Source: Microbacterium mangrovi (GTDB taxonomy: Bacteria; Actinomycetota; Actinomycetes; Actinomycetales; Microbacteriaceae). From it: a stretch of 64,000 nucleotides of DNA. The DNA is taken from contig NZ_JTDK01000010.1 of assembly GCF_000802305.1 (NCBI RefSeq), forward strand, positions 1 through 64,000. The letters are read 5' to 3'. The translations under genes were made by a program, and so were the position numbers. The notes below the pieces were generated by a model. It was not told where the DNA came from. It saw only the letters and a list, made by a program, of their open reading frames with translations, and made no database searches. Below are positions 1-8,422 of the stretch, piece by piece (positions within the stretch are counted from its first letter, which is position 1; every line of letters begins with the position of its first letter).

Positions 1-280
1 CCTCCGCCCGGCCCAGCAGCACCCCCGCGGCGTGTTCCCCGACCCGCAGCACGCACGCCAACTCCAACCGGGCCGACCGCTCCGCGACATCCCGCCCCAG
101 CCCATGCCGTGCCGCGTCCGCGACCGCCTCCCGCCGGTACCACTCGATCCGCTGCAACCGCTCCGCGGCCCGCACACACACCAGCATGTCCGCATCCGCC
201 ACCAGATCCAGCGCATCCGGAACCGGCGCCACCCACCCGCACTCCTCCTCCGAACCCCACGAGTCAACCGGATCGTCCAT
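1..280 (-). CDS. DUF222 / HNH endonuclease-type protein, N-terminal part (cut by window edge)
   Basis: An open reading frame runs from an ATG at 280 off the left edge with no stop. Its 93 visible residues begin MDDPVDSWGSEEE and go on to an alpha-helical stretch with a conserved-looking ERSARLELACVLRVGEHAAG segment. That pattern matches the start of the DUF222 domain, found in multicopy Microbacteriaceae proteins that usually end in an HNH nuclease domain. The nuclease part would lie outside the window, so endonuclease activity is inferred from family only. A TACTAT -10-like hexamer (290-295, minus) sits 9 nt before the ATG, inside the inverted repeat TAGTA-N6-TACTA at 291-306. Confidence 0.75.
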   Translation of the reverse strand, partial: MDDPVDSWGSEEECGWVAPVPDALDLVADADMLVCVRAAERLQRIEWYRREAVADAARHGLGRDVAERSARLELACVLRVGEHAAGVLLGRAE

Positions 281-390
281 ACCCCCACCATAGTACACAA
301 ATACTACACTGCGCAAGGAACATTCGAACACAGCTGCGATCACGATCAAGCGCACCATGATGTGGCGCACTGAACGCCACCCGAACGCAG

Positions 391-825
391 TCAGTCGTCC
401 GCTGTCGCCCCCGCGGACGCCGCACCGGCGGCATCCCGATCCCGCCGGACCTGCCGCGCCATCACCTGCGCACCGCTCGTCAGCGCGGCCCGCCGCCACG
501 GGAGGGCGCCCTCGATCTCCACCTGGATCGACCACGACAGGATCGTGCGGATCAGCACGATGAGGCCCAGCACCAGGGCGTCCTGCGGCGACGGATCGCC
601 CAGGGTCCGGATGAGGTCGGACGCGACGAGCACCTCGAGACCGAGCAGGATCGCACCGCCGAACGTGGTCCGCACGACCTGGAAAGCCTGCTGACCGCCC
701 TCACCGCGAAGCAGCGACCGGATGCCGAGCACCACGGCGATCACGAGCCCGATCACGAGCACGGCGACGCCGAGCGCCTCGAACGCCAGCTCGACGACCG
801 CGAACACCTCGTCCATGTGCGTCAT
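391..825 (-). CDS. DUF1622 family membrane protein
   Basis: A 144-residue protein with an N-terminal helix (about 12-35, rich in V/L/I/G), a second hydrophobic stretch around 53-70 and a third around 83-100, followed by a basic and alanine-rich cytoplasmic tail. The size, the RTTFGGAILLGLEVLVASD segment and the later segment ending in WSIQVEIEG match DUF1622, a small integral membrane family of unknown function. It stands alone on the minus strand, 54 bp downstream of the SGNH hydrolase gene, so the two may share a transcript. No catalytic residues can be assigned. Confidence 0.85.
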   Translation of the reverse strand: MTHMDEVFAVVELAFEALGVAVLVIGLVIAVVLGIRSLLRGEGGQQAFQVVRTTFGGAILLGLEVLVASDLIRTLGDPSPQDALVLGLIVLIRTILSWSIQVEIEGALPWRRAALTSGAQVMARQVRRDRDAAGAASAGATADD

Positions 826-879
826 CGTACGAGGGATCGCGCCCGGCGGGGTGCACCGGCGCGACGGGGTCGAAAGCCG

Positions 880-1704
880 TCAGTCCTCCCGGCGCAGCAC
901 CGGCGCGGCATCCGGGCGCTTGGGAAGCACGTGGTCGCCGCTGGACTGGTGCCGCAGCCGCCGGAGCACCCACGGGACGAGGTACTCGCGCGCCCACACC
1001 AGGTCGTGGGCCCGCGCTTCGCGCCAGCCCCGCAACGGCAGCGGGTCGGGCTGCATGGGCTGCAGCTCGTTGGGCACGTTCAGCGCTCGAAGCACCATGC
1101 GGGCGACCTCGTGGTGCCCGAGCGGGTTCATGTGCAGACGGTCGTCGTCGAAGAACCGCATGTCCTGGATGGACTTCAGAGCCCACTGGTCGGCGACGAT
1201 GCAGTCGTACTTGTCGGCGATGCCCCGGATGTTCTCGTTGTAGATCGCGACCTTGCCGCGGATGCCGCGGAACACCGGCGTGAAGTTCGTGTCGATGCCG
1301 GTGAACACGACGATCGTCGCGCCGTCCCGCGACAGACGCGCCACGGCATCCTCGAACAGCTGGCCCACCGTGTCCGGATCGTGACCGGGACGGATGACGT
1401 CGTTGCCTCCGGCAGACAGGGTGATGAGGTCCGGGCGCAGCTCCAGGGCCGGCTCGATCTGGTCGTCGAGGATCTGCCGGATGAGCTTTCCGCGCACCGC
1501 CAGGTTCGCGTACGCGAAGTCGTCCGAACCGGCCGCCAGGACTTCCGCGACGCGGTCCGCCCAGCCGCGCCAGCCGTTCGGGAGCCGGGGCTCGGGGTCT
1601 CCGACGCCCTCCGTGAACGAATCCCCGATGGCGACGTAGCGGTGCCACGGGTGCGGTTCGCTGTTCGACACGAACGGACTGCGCGGCGGGGGCGTTTCTG
1701 GCAT
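880..1704 (-). CDS. SGNH/GDSL family hydrolase
   Basis: A 274-residue esterase/lipase-like protein without a signal peptide. Block I is VAIGDSFTEGVGDPE with the nucleophilic Ser, block III is LSAGGNDVIRPG (the GxND motif) and block V is DRLHMNPLGHHEVA with the catalytic Asp/His pair. Together they complete an SGNH hydrolase active site. Such enzymes deacylate or deacetylate esters; the natural substrate cannot be read from sequence. The ATG at 1704 has a GGAGAG Shine-Dalgarno 4-5 nt upstream. The gene is divergent from the helicase at 1835 across a 130-bp spacer. Confidence 0.9.
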   Translation of the reverse strand: MPETPPPRSPFVSNSEPHPWHRYVAIGDSFTEGVGDPEPRLPNGWRGWADRVAEVLAAGSDDFAYANLAVRGKLIRQILDDQIEPALELRPDLITLSAGGNDVIRPGHDPDTVGQLFEDAVARLSRDGATIVVFTGIDTNFTPVFRGIRGKVAIYNENIRGIADKYDCIVADQWALKSIQDMRFFDDDRLHMNPLGHHEVARMVLRALNVPNELQPMQPDPLPLRGWREARAHDLVWAREYLVPWVLRRLRHQSSGDHVLPKRPDAAPVLRRED

Positions 1705-1834
1705 GTTCTCTCCTCGGCGACCGCTGTCCAGGCTAACCGAACCCGCGAACGTCGGAGCCCCTCTTTAAGCTCCTGCCGAGGGACGGCGACCCGCGAACCT
1801 TTAGGGTGGATCGGGCGCAGAGGGGAGGATGCCG

Positions 1835-3772
1835 ATGACAGTGGATGCCGCAGCAGAGGATGCCGGGCGGGTCGAAGCCATCTCCTCCGAACCGCACACC
1901 GGCACCGCCGTCTCCGACACCCGCTCACCTCGGCCCGGGCCGATGACCGGTCCCGCGGACGGCCGCCACGCCAGCTTCGCCGCCGAGCACCTGTCGCCGT
2001 CGTATCCGCAGCGCGCCCCGTGGGGCACCGCCCAGCGGCTGCGCGCCTGGCAGGCCGAGGCGCTCGACCTGTACTTCAGCCTCGACGGTCCCGACGGCGT
2101 CGGTGCCGGTCCGCGCGACTTCCTCGCCGCGGCGACCCCGGGCGCCGGCAAGACCACGTTCGCTCTGCGTCTGGCCAGCGAGCTGCTGCGGCGCCGCATC
2201 GTGGATCGCATCGTGGTCGTCGCACCCACCGAGCACCTGAAGACCCAGTGGGCGGACGCGGCGGCGCGGGTCGGCATCCGGATCGACCCGGAGTTCAGCA
2301 ACCGGCACACGAGTCCTGCCCGCCACTACCAGGGTGTCGCCGTGACGTACGCCCAGGTCGCGGTGAAGTCGTCGGTGCACGAGCAGCTCATCCTCGAGAA
2401 GCGCACGCTCGTGATCCTCGACGAGGTGCACCACGGGGGCGACGCTCTCAGCTGGGGAGACGCGCTGCGCGATGCGTACCGCCGCGCGACCCGGCGACTC
2501 CTGCTCTCCGGCACGCCGTTCCGAAGCGACACCGCGCCCATTCCGTTCGTCGAGTACCACCCCGACGAGAAGGGCATCCGCGTTTCGCGCACCGACTACG
2601 CCTACGGGTACCGCCGCGCGCTCGAAGACGGCGTCGTGCGGCCGGTCATCTTCCTCGTCTACGCCGGGCACATGCGCTGGCGCACCAAGACGGGCGACGA
2701 GATGGAGGCGCAGCTCGGCCAGGACAACACCAAAGACATCACGTCGCAGGCGTGGCGCACCGCGCTGAACCCCGAGGGCGACTGGATCCCGGCCGTGCTG
2801 CGCTCCGCCGACCGGCGGCTGTCCGAGGTGCGCGAGCAGGTGCCCGACGCCGGCGGCCTGGTGATCGCCACCGACCAGACGGCGGCGCGCGCCTACGCGC
2901 AGATCCTGCACGACATCTGCGGCGAGCAGCCGACCGTGGTGCTCTCCGACGAGGCGGAGGCATCCGGACGCATCGAGACGTTCTCGCAGGGCACGAGCCG
3001 CTGGATGGTCGCGGTGCGCATGGTGTCCGAAGGCGTCGACGTGCCGCGGCTGGCCGTGGGCGTCTATGCCACGAGCGCGTCGACGCCGCTCTTCTTCGCG
3101 CAGGCCATCGGCCGGTTCGTGCGCGCCCGCCGTCGCGGCGAGACGGCCAGTGTGTTCCTGCCGAACGTGCCGCAGCTGCTGGCCCTCGCGAACGAGCTCG
3201 AGAGGCAGCGCGACCATGCCCTCGACCGCGAGAGCGACGGCGACGAGTGGAACGCCGAAGAAGACATGATGGATGCCGCCGAGCGCGAAGAGCGGGCATC
3301 CGACGCTCTCACCGAGGAGTTCTCCTACCAGGCGCTCGGTTCGCAGGCGCATTTCGATCGAGTGATGTTCGACGGCCGAGAGTTCGGCCAGCTCGCGGTC
3401 CCCGGTACCCCCGAGGAGGAGGAGTTCCTCGGTCTCCCCGGCCTCCTCGAGCCCGAGCACGTGCATGAGCTCCTCATGCAGCGGCAGGCGCGGCAGAGCC
3501 GGCACCGCACCGCCCGAGAGGCCCGCGAGGGGGCCCCGGCGAACGGCGAGACGATGACGGATGCCCCGCCGCAGGCGCTGCACCGGACGCTCAAGGAACA
3601 GCGGCAGCTGCTCAACAGCCTCGTCGGGCTCTATGCGCGGCAGAGCGGCGAGCCGCACGGATCGGTGCACGCCGAGCTGAGGCGGGTGTGCGGCGGCCCC
3701 GCGGTCGCCCAGGCCACCGTCACGCAGCTGCAGGCCCGCATCGAGGTGCTGCGCCGACGCGTGCACTCGTGA
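1835..3772 (+). CDS. DEAD/DEAH-box superfamily 2 helicase
   Basis: An ATP-dependent helicase of 645 residues. It has Walker A (AATPGAGKTTFAL), the DEVH box (VILDEVHHGGD), motif III (LSGTPFRSD) and a C-terminal RecA-like domain ending in motif VI (AIGRFVRARRRGE). The tail after about residue 480 is charged and helical and has no recognisable accessory domain. I chose the ATG at 1835 over the one at 1829 because AGGGGAGG (1821-1828) lies 6 nt before it and directly abuts the earlier ATG. A TAGGGT hexamer at 1802-1807 could be its -10. Homologues in Actinobacteria are annotated only as DEAD/DEAH helicases; the nucleic-acid substrate is unknown. Confidence 0.9.
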   Translation: MTVDAAAEDAGRVEAISSEPHTGTAVSDTRSPRPGPMTGPADGRHASFAAEHLSPSYPQRAPWGTAQRLRAWQAEALDLYFSLDGPDGVGAGPRDFLAAATPGAGKTTFALRLASELLRRRIVDRIVVVAPTEHLKTQWADAAARVGIRIDPEFSNRHTSPARHYQGVAVTYAQVAVKSSVHEQLILEKRTLVILDEVHHGGDALSWGDALRDAYRRATRRLLLSGTPFRSDTAPIPFVEYHPDEKGIRVSRTDYAYGYRRALEDGVVRPVIFLVYAGHMRWRTKTGDEMEAQLGQDNTKDITSQAWRTALNPEGDWIPAVLRSADRRLSEVREQVPDAGGLVIATDQTAARAYAQILHDICGEQPTVVLSDEAEASGRIETFSQGTSRWMVAVRMVSEGVDVPRLAVGVYATSASTPLFFAQAIGRFVRARRRGETASVFLPNVPQLLALANELERQRDHALDRESDGDEWNAEEDMMDAAEREERASDALTEEFSYQALGSQAHFDRVMFDGREFGQLAVPGTPEEEEFLGLPGLLEPEHVHELLMQRQARQSRHRTAREAREGAPANGETMTDAPPQALHRTLKEQRQLLNSLVGLYARQSGEPHGSVHAELRRVCGGPAVAQATVTQLQARIEVLRRRVHS

Positions 3773-3795
3773 TGCCGCGGTTCTAGGCTCGGCGC

Positions 3796-4308
3796 ATGGA
3801 CGCCGCCTACGCGTTCGAGTCCCGCTGGGACGCCCCCGCCCCACCGGAGCGGTGCTGGCCGCTGCTGGAAGGCGTGGTGCTGTCGGACCGTTCCTGGTGG
3901 CCTGGGGTCAGCGTGCCCGATCCGCCCGTGCGGATCGCACCGGGGGAGCAGCTGACCTTCCGGGTGCGCAGCCCCGCCGGCTACGTGCTGCGGATGCGGC
4001 TGCGCCTCACGGACGTCCAGCCCGGCATCCGGATCGCCGCCGAGAGCACCGGCGACCTCGAGGGGACCGGATCGATCGAGCTCACCCGCACGTCGGTCGG
4101 CGGCTCGCTCATCACCATCCGATGGACGGTGACCACCCGTCGTGCGTGGATGAACGCCACCGCCCGCGTCCTGCGTCCGGTCTTCGTCGCGGTGCACGAC
4201 CGGGTCATGCGGACGGGGGAGCGGGCCCTGCTGGCGGAGCTGGCTTCGGAGGTCCGAAATGCTGGCAATCCCGGCGAATCGTCGGATCCGCCTCCGTCGG
4301 CTGGTTAG
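3796..4308 (+). CDS. SRPBCC-like (START/polyketide cyclase fold) protein
   Basis: A 170-residue soluble protein. It opens with AYAFESRWDAPAPPERCWPLL, typical of the first strand and helix of SRPBCC proteins, where W-x-x-x-x-P-x-E-x-V/C-W is common. It continues with alternating beta-strand-like segments and ends in a long C-terminal helix after IRWTVTTRRAWMN. The fold assignment is by pattern; no ligand can be named. A TAGGCT hexamer at 3784-3789 lies 6 nt before the ATG, which suggests a leaderless message with its own promoter although the helicase ends only 23 bp upstream. Confidence 0.65.
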   Translation: MDAAYAFESRWDAPAPPERCWPLLEGVVLSDRSWWPGVSVPDPPVRIAPGEQLTFRVRSPAGYVLRMRLRLTDVQPGIRIAAESTGDLEGTGSIELTRTSVGGSLITIRWTVTTRRAWMNATARVLRPVFVAVHDRVMRTGERALLAELASEVRNAGNPGESSDPPPSAG

Positions 4309-4350
4309 CGTGGAAGCATCCCTGATCACCGTCGCCCTCTGGAGGGTTCT

Positions 4351-5460
4351 TTGAGCGCGCCCGCATCCGCCTCGCCGTCTGCCGCACCGACCGCCCGCGA
4401 CCGTCGCCGCTGGGCGCAGTACCTCGTCAACGAGCGGGCGGAGGCCCGCGTCTACCGGGAGCTCGCCGGTCGCCGCGACGGCGAGGAGGCCGACATCCTG
4501 CAGGCGCTCGCCGACGCGGAGGGACGCCACGAGGCGCACTGGCTGCAGCTGCTCGGAGGGGAGCCGTCCTCGCTTCCGCGGGCATCCTTCGGGACGAGCC
4601 TGCTCGGCTGGATGGCGAAGCACTTCGGATCGATCTTCGTGCTCGCGCTCGCCCAGAACGCCGAGGACCGGTCGCCGTATGAGGACGACCCGCACGCGAC
4701 GCCCGCGATGGCGGCCGATGAGAAGGTGCACCGGGAGGTGGTGCGCGGCCTCGCCGCCCGCGGACGCCGACGACTGTCCGGAACCTTCCGCGCCGCCGTC
4801 TTCGGAGCGAACGACGGTCTCGTGTCGAACCTCGCACTGGTGATGGGCATCGGGGCGACCGGGGTGGCGCCGAAGTTCGTGCTGTTCTCGGGCATCGCCG
4901 GGCTCCTCGCCGGTGCACTGTCTATGGGCGCGGGGGAGTACGTCTCCGTGCGATCCCAGCGGGAACTCCTGGCCTCGACCGAGCCGAGCGACTACGCGGA
5001 CGCGGCCCTCGCCCACCTCGACCTCGACGCGAACGAGCTCGCCCTGGTCTATCGCACCCGCGGGATGCCGGAGGCCGAGGCGCAGGCACGTGCCCGCCGG
5101 GCGATCGAGGCGTCGAAGCTTCCCGGCGGCCTCGGACCGGCGACCGGTCCGATCGCGACCGGTGCGGACCACCACGAGGTCGTCGGCAGCGCGTGGGGTG
5201 CTGCTCTGTCGAGCTTCTGCTTCTTCGCGTCCGGTGCGATCATCCCGGTGCTGCCCTGGATCTTCGGGATGTCGGGCCTGGCGGCGATCCTGCTGGCCCT
5301 GCTGCTGGTGGGCATCGTGCTGATGTCGACCGGTGCGATGGTGGGCCTCCTCTCCGGAGCGCCGCCGCTGCGCCGCGCGCTGCGTCAGCTCGGCATCGGG
5401 TTCGGAGCGGCGGCCGTCACCTATGTGCTCGGCCTGCTCTTCGACGTGACCCTCGGCTGA
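4351..5460 (+). CDS. Ferritin-like domain fused to VIT1/CCC1 iron/manganese transporter
   Basis: A 369-residue membrane protein. Residues 15-145 form a rubrerythrin-like domain with the metal-binding pattern E-A-R-V-Y-R-E-L and later EGRHEAHW (E-x-x-H). The C-terminal half is a VIT1/CCC1 transporter, starting at AAVFGANDGLVSNLALVMG with about five membrane helices and the SMGAGEYVSVRSQREL signature. The family moves Fe2+ or Mn2+ out of the cytoplasm or into stores; the ferritin-like part is thought to sense or deliver iron. The TTG start at 4351 has a GGAGG ribosome site 6-7 nt upstream. Confidence 0.9.
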   Translation: MSAPASASPSAAPTARDRRRWAQYLVNERAEARVYRELAGRRDGEEADILQALADAEGRHEAHWLQLLGGEPSSLPRASFGTSLLGWMAKHFGSIFVLALAQNAEDRSPYEDDPHATPAMAADEKVHREVVRGLAARGRRRLSGTFRAAVFGANDGLVSNLALVMGIGATGVAPKFVLFSGIAGLLAGALSMGAGEYVSVRSQRELLASTEPSDYADAALAHLDLDANELALVYRTRGMPEAEAQARARRAIEASKLPGGLGPATGPIATGADHHEVVGSAWGAALSSFCFFASGAIIPVLPWIFGMSGLAAILLALLLVGIVLMSTGAMVGLLSGAPPLRRALRQLGIGFGAAAVTYVLGLLFDVTLG

Positions 5461-5478
5461 CCTCGACCATCCTTCACG

Positions 5479-5498
5479 TAGACTGAAACCAGTTTCAG
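5479..5498 (+). promoter_or_regulatory. -10 hexamer overlapped by a CTGAAAC/GTTTCAG operator-like palindrome
   Basis: TAGACT at 5479-5484 reads as a -10 element for the downstream DUF2871 gene. It overlaps a perfect inverted repeat, CTGAAAC-CA-GTTTCAG (5483-5498), covering the expected start of transcription. A repressor bound here would block the promoter. The cognate regulator is not identified. Confidence 0.5.
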
Positions 5499-5522
5499 AA
5501 AACCTGAAGGTGGTTCCTTTCC

Positions 5523-5957
5523 ATGCGTGCACATGCCCAGCGTTTCCTCTTCGTCGCGACCTGCGTCTACCTCGCCCTCGGCCTCGGCGCCGGACTCCTG
5601 TATCGGGAGCTCACCAAGAACGCCGGTCTTCCCGACGGTCAGCCACTCCAACTGGGGGTGCTCCACACGCACCTGCTCACGCTCGGCTTCCTCGCCTCGC
5701 TGCTGGTGCTCGTGCTCGACCGCGTCGTGCACCTGGGGCAGCGCGCGCTGTTCCCGGTGTTCTTCTGGGTCTACAACGCCGGCGTGCTGCTCAGCGCGGG
5801 GATGGTGGCCGTGCACGGCGTGCTCGCCCTGAACGGACCGGTCGATTCTCCGGCGGTCTCGGGAATGGCGGGCATGGGGCACATCGTCCTGTCGATCGGC
5901 CTCGTCGTGCTCATGGTCATCGTCGGCCAGAGCGTCTGGAAGCAGCCGCAGCGCTGA
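5523..5957 (+). CDS. DUF2871 family membrane protein
   Basis: A 144-residue protein with four predicted membrane helices (about 7-25, 45-67, 76-98 and 114-136). Several histidines lie near membrane faces (LGVLHTHLLTLGFL, MVAVHGVL, MAGMGHIVLSIG). The size, the layout and the LGVLHTHLLTLGF motif match DUF2871, a family of unknown function found in Firmicutes and Actinobacteria. The histidine pattern vaguely recalls heme or copper membrane proteins, which is speculation. The ATG at 5523 is preceded by GAAGGTGG about 9 nt upstream. The gene ends at a strong terminator and carries an operator-like palindrome at its promoter. Confidence 0.85.
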   Translation: MRAHAQRFLFVATCVYLALGLGAGLLYRELTKNAGLPDGQPLQLGVLHTHLLTLGFLASLLVLVLDRVVHLGQRALFPVFFWVYNAGVLLSAGMVAVHGVLALNGPVDSPAVSGMAGMGHIVLSIGLVVLMVIVGQSVWKQPQR

Positions 5958-5966
5958 GCGGAAACG

Positions 5967-5996
5967 ACGAAGGCCTCCCTTTCGGGAGGCCTTCGT
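5967..5996 (+). terminator. Rho-independent terminator after the DUF2871 gene
   Basis: A 13-bp perfect stem (5967-5979 with 5984-5996) around a TTTC loop, with a short T-rich run TTCTT after it. It starts 10 bp after the DUF2871 stop and ends 7 bp from the 3' end of the convergent tRNA-Leu, so it may serve both directions. Confidence 0.85.
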
Positions 5997-6003
5997 TCTT
6001 CTG

Positions 6004-6088
6004 TGCGCGAGGGGGGACTTGAACCCCCACGCCCTTAACGGGCACTAGCACCTCAAGCTAGCGCGTCTACCTATTCCGCCACCCGCGC
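6004..6088 (-). tRNA. tRNA-Leu (anticodon GAG)
   Basis: An 85-nt tRNA on the minus strand. The acceptor stem GCGCGGG pairs with CTCGCGC (one G-U). The anticodon stem CTAGC/GCTAG encloses loop TTGAGGT, giving anticodon GAG. A long variable arm (TGCCC-GTTAA-GGGCG) marks a class II tRNA, and the T-arm is GGGGG-TTCAAGT-CCCCC. The discriminator is A, and CCA is not encoded. It reads CUC and CUU leucine codons, CUC being very common in this GC-rich window. Confidence 0.96.
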
Positions 6089-6253
6089 AGGTGGTGGTGC
6101 GGCTCGCACCGCAACGAGAGATGACACTATCACGATTCCCTGCGCACTCCGAACCGGCCGCACCCCGGGCGCGGCGCGGCGCGGGGCATCGAGGTGACGG
6201 AGTGCGACGGGCGGCGGAAGGGCGCCGCGGCATCCGCCGATAGCCTGAAGGAC

Positions 6254-7552
6254 ATGACCTATCCCACCGACCTGCCCGAGGTCGTGCGCGTCGCACGAGA
6301 CCTCATCCGCTTCGACACCACGAACTGGGGCGGCGGCCGCGCCGAAGGGGAGCGGGAGGCCGCGCAGTACGTCGCGGACTACCTGCGGGCGCTGGGACTC
6401 GAGCCGGAGCTGTACGAACCGCTCGACCGGCGCACGAACGTGATGGTGCGGATTCCCGGGGCGGATCCCGAGCGTCCGGCGCTCGTGCTGCACGGCCACC
6501 TCGACGTCGTGCCCGCGATGGCGCAGGACTGGTCCGTCGACCCGTTCGCGGGCGAGATCCGCGACGGGATGCTGTGGGGTCGCGGCGCCGTCGACATGAA
6601 GAACATGGACGCGATGATCCTCACCGCGGTGGCCGACATCCTGCGCTCCGGTCGCCGGCCCGCACGCGACCTGATCGTGGTCTTCTTCGCCGACGAGGAG
6701 AACGGGGGAGTCGAGGGCTCGGCACTCGTCGTCCGCGACAAGCCGGAGTGGTTCGCCGGCGCCTCCGAGGCGATCAGCGAGGTCGGCGGGTACTCGATCA
6801 CCGTCGGCGACAAGCGCGCGTACCTGCTGCAGACCGGCGAGAAGGCGCTCATCTGGCTGAAGCTCGTGGTCCGCGGCCGGGCCGGGCACGGCAGCGGCCT
6901 GCACACGGAGAACGCCGTCACCCGGCTGAGCGAGGCCGTCGCCGCCCTCGGGCGCTCCCCGTGGCCGGTGCAGCTCACCCAGACGACCGCACGCACGCTC
7001 ACCGGGCTCAAGGAGCTCACCGGCACCGAGGAGACCGATCCCGACGCGCTCGCCGCGCAGGCCGGCCCCGCCGCCCGGTTCCTCCGGTCGAGCCTGCGCA
7101 CCACCGCCAACCCCACCGGGCTCACCGCGGGGTACAAGCACAACGTCATCCCCGACCGTGCGGAGGCGCTCATCGACGTGCGCACCCTTCCCGGTCACGA
7201 GGACGAGACTCTCGCCGCGCTCCGGGAGATCGTCGGCGACGACATCGAGCTCGAGATCGTCGTGCAGGACATCGGTCTCGAAGCCCCCGCGGAGGGCGAC
7301 CTCGTGGACGCCATGGCGGCATCCCTGCGCCGTCACGATCCGGACGCCCCGATCATCCCGTACCTCCTCGGCGGCGGCACCGACAACAAGGCTCTCTCGC
7401 AGCTCGGCATCACCGGCTACGGATTCGCGCCGCTCCGGCTCCCGGACGACCTCGACTTCACCGGAATGTTCCACGGCGTGGACGAGCGCGTCCCGTTGGA
7501 TAGCCTCGTCTTCGGGCAGCGGGTACTCACCGACCTGCTGCTGACCGCTTGA
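6254..7552 (+). CDS. M20/M25/M40 family metallo-hydrolase (ArgE/DapE-like peptidase)
   Basis: A zinc-dependent peptidase/deacylase of 432 residues. Metal ligands are visible in order: [11 protein letters not shown] (His, Asp), [10 protein letters not shown] (bridging Asp), FADEENGG (catalytic and ligand Glu pair), SEVGGYS (Glu) and GGGTDNKAL near the C-terminus. A dimerisation lid domain lies between the two halves (from about [14 protein letters not shown]). I chose ATG 6254 over the in-frame GTG at 6194 because family members begin just there and a TAGCCT hexamer at 6241-6246 sits 7 nt upstream, the leaderless arrangement seen elsewhere here. The substrate is probably a small N-acyl amino acid or dipeptide. 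Confidence 0.9.
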   Translation: MTYPTDLPEVVRVARDLIRFDTTNWGGGRAEGEREAAQYVADYLRALGLEPELYEPLDRRTNVMVRIPGADPERPALVLHGHLDVVPAMAQDWSVDPFAGEIRDGMLWGRGAVDMKNMDAMILTAVADILRSGRRPARDLIVVFFADEENGGVEGSALVVRDKPEWFAGASEAISEVGGYSITVGDKRAYLLQTGEKALIWLKLVVRGRAGHGSGLHTENAVTRLSEAVAALGRSPWPVQLTQTTARTLTGLKELTGTEETDPDALAAQAGPAARFLRSSLRTTANPTGLTAGYKHNVIPDRAEALIDVRTLPGHEDETLAALREIVGDDIELEIVVQDIGLEAPAEGDLVDAMAASLRRHDPDAPIIPYLLGGGTDNKALSQLGITGYGFAPLRLPDDLDFTGMFHGVDERVPLDSLVFGQRVLTDLLLTA

Positions 7553-7566
7553 CCGAAAGACTCTCC

Positions 7567-8397
7567 ATGCACTTCCTCGAGGCGATCTTCCTCGGCTTCG
7601 TCCAGGGCCTGACCGAATTCCTCCCGGTTTCGTCGAGCGCTCATCTGCGCATCGTCGGCGCTTTCCTGCCGGGCGCCGAAGACCCCGGCGCCGCGTTCAC
7701 CGCGATCACCCAGCTCGGCACCGAGACCGCCGTGCTGGTGTTCTTCTGGCGCGACATCGTGCGCATCGTGGGGCACTGGTTCCGGGCGCTGTTCGGACGC
7801 ATCCCGCGCAACGACCCGGACGCCCGCCTCGGCTGGATGATCATCATCGGCACCATTCCGATCGCCGTGCTGGGGCTGCTGTTCCAGAACCAGATCGAGA
7901 CGACTCTGCGCTCCCTGTGGATCATCGCGGGCAGCCTCATCCTCTTCGGCGTCCTGCTCGGCATCGCCGACATGATCGGCGCGCAGCGCCGCACGATCAG
8001 CCAGCTCACCGTCGGCCACGGCATCATCTACGGTCTCGCCCAGGCCCTCGCCCTCATCCCGGGCGTCTCGCGCTCGGGCGGCACGATCACCGCCGGGCTG
8101 CTGCTCGGCTACAAGCGGGCGGATGCCGCGCGCTACGCCTTCCTCCTCGCCGTCCCCGCGGTGTTCGCGAGCGGGCTCTACGAGCTGTACAAGACGCTCA
8201 AGCATCCGACCGTCGAGGTGTTCACGATGGCCGAGACGCTGGTCGCCACGGTCGTCGCGTTCGGCGTGGGACTCGCGGTGATCGCGTTCTTCATGAAGTG
8301 GATCTCCAAGCACAGCTTCCTGCCGTTCGTGGTGTATCGCGTCGCGCTCGGCTCGACGCTGCTGATCCTGCTCTCGCTGGGCGTGATCTCGGCCTGA
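7567..8397 (+). CDS. uppP: Undecaprenyl-diphosphatase UppP (BacA)
   Basis: An integral membrane phosphatase of 276 residues that regenerates undecaprenyl phosphate, the lipid carrier for peptidoglycan precursors; overexpression of the family gives bacitracin resistance. The active-site segments are both present: [18 protein letters not shown] at residues 9-26 and the second conserved block GVSRSGGT. Eight hydrophobic helices are evident. The ATG at 7567 has GAAAG about 7 nt upstream; the TTG at 7549 overlaps the stop of the M20 gene and would add a non-conserved tail. It probably shares a transcript with the M20 gene. Confidence 0.95.
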   Translation: MHFLEAIFLGFVQGLTEFLPVSSSAHLRIVGAFLPGAEDPGAAFTAITQLGTETAVLVFFWRDIVRIVGHWFRALFGRIPRNDPDARLGWMIIIGTIPIAVLGLLFQNQIETTLRSLWIIAGSLILFGVLLGIADMIGAQRRTISQLTVGHGIIYGLAQALALIPGVSRSGGTITAGLLLGYKRADAARYAFLLAVPAVFASGLYELYKTLKHPTVEVFTMAETLVATVVAFGVGLAVIAFFMKWISKHSFLPFVVYRVALGSTLLILLSLGVISA

Positions 8398-8422
8398 GAC
8401 GACGCGCCGGTATGATCGTCCG

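Noticed and set aside
1743..1799. Repeated ACCCGCGAAC in the spacer before the helicase as a LexA/SOS box
   Set aside because: The copies are direct, not inverted, and do not fit the actinobacterial LexA consensus.
817..3468. Very long plus-strand ORF (883 codons) across the SGNH and helicase genes
   Set aside because: It spans genes on both strands with recognised motifs; its composition is Arg/Ala/Pro-rich and it has no domain. High GC leaves few stops in shadow frames.
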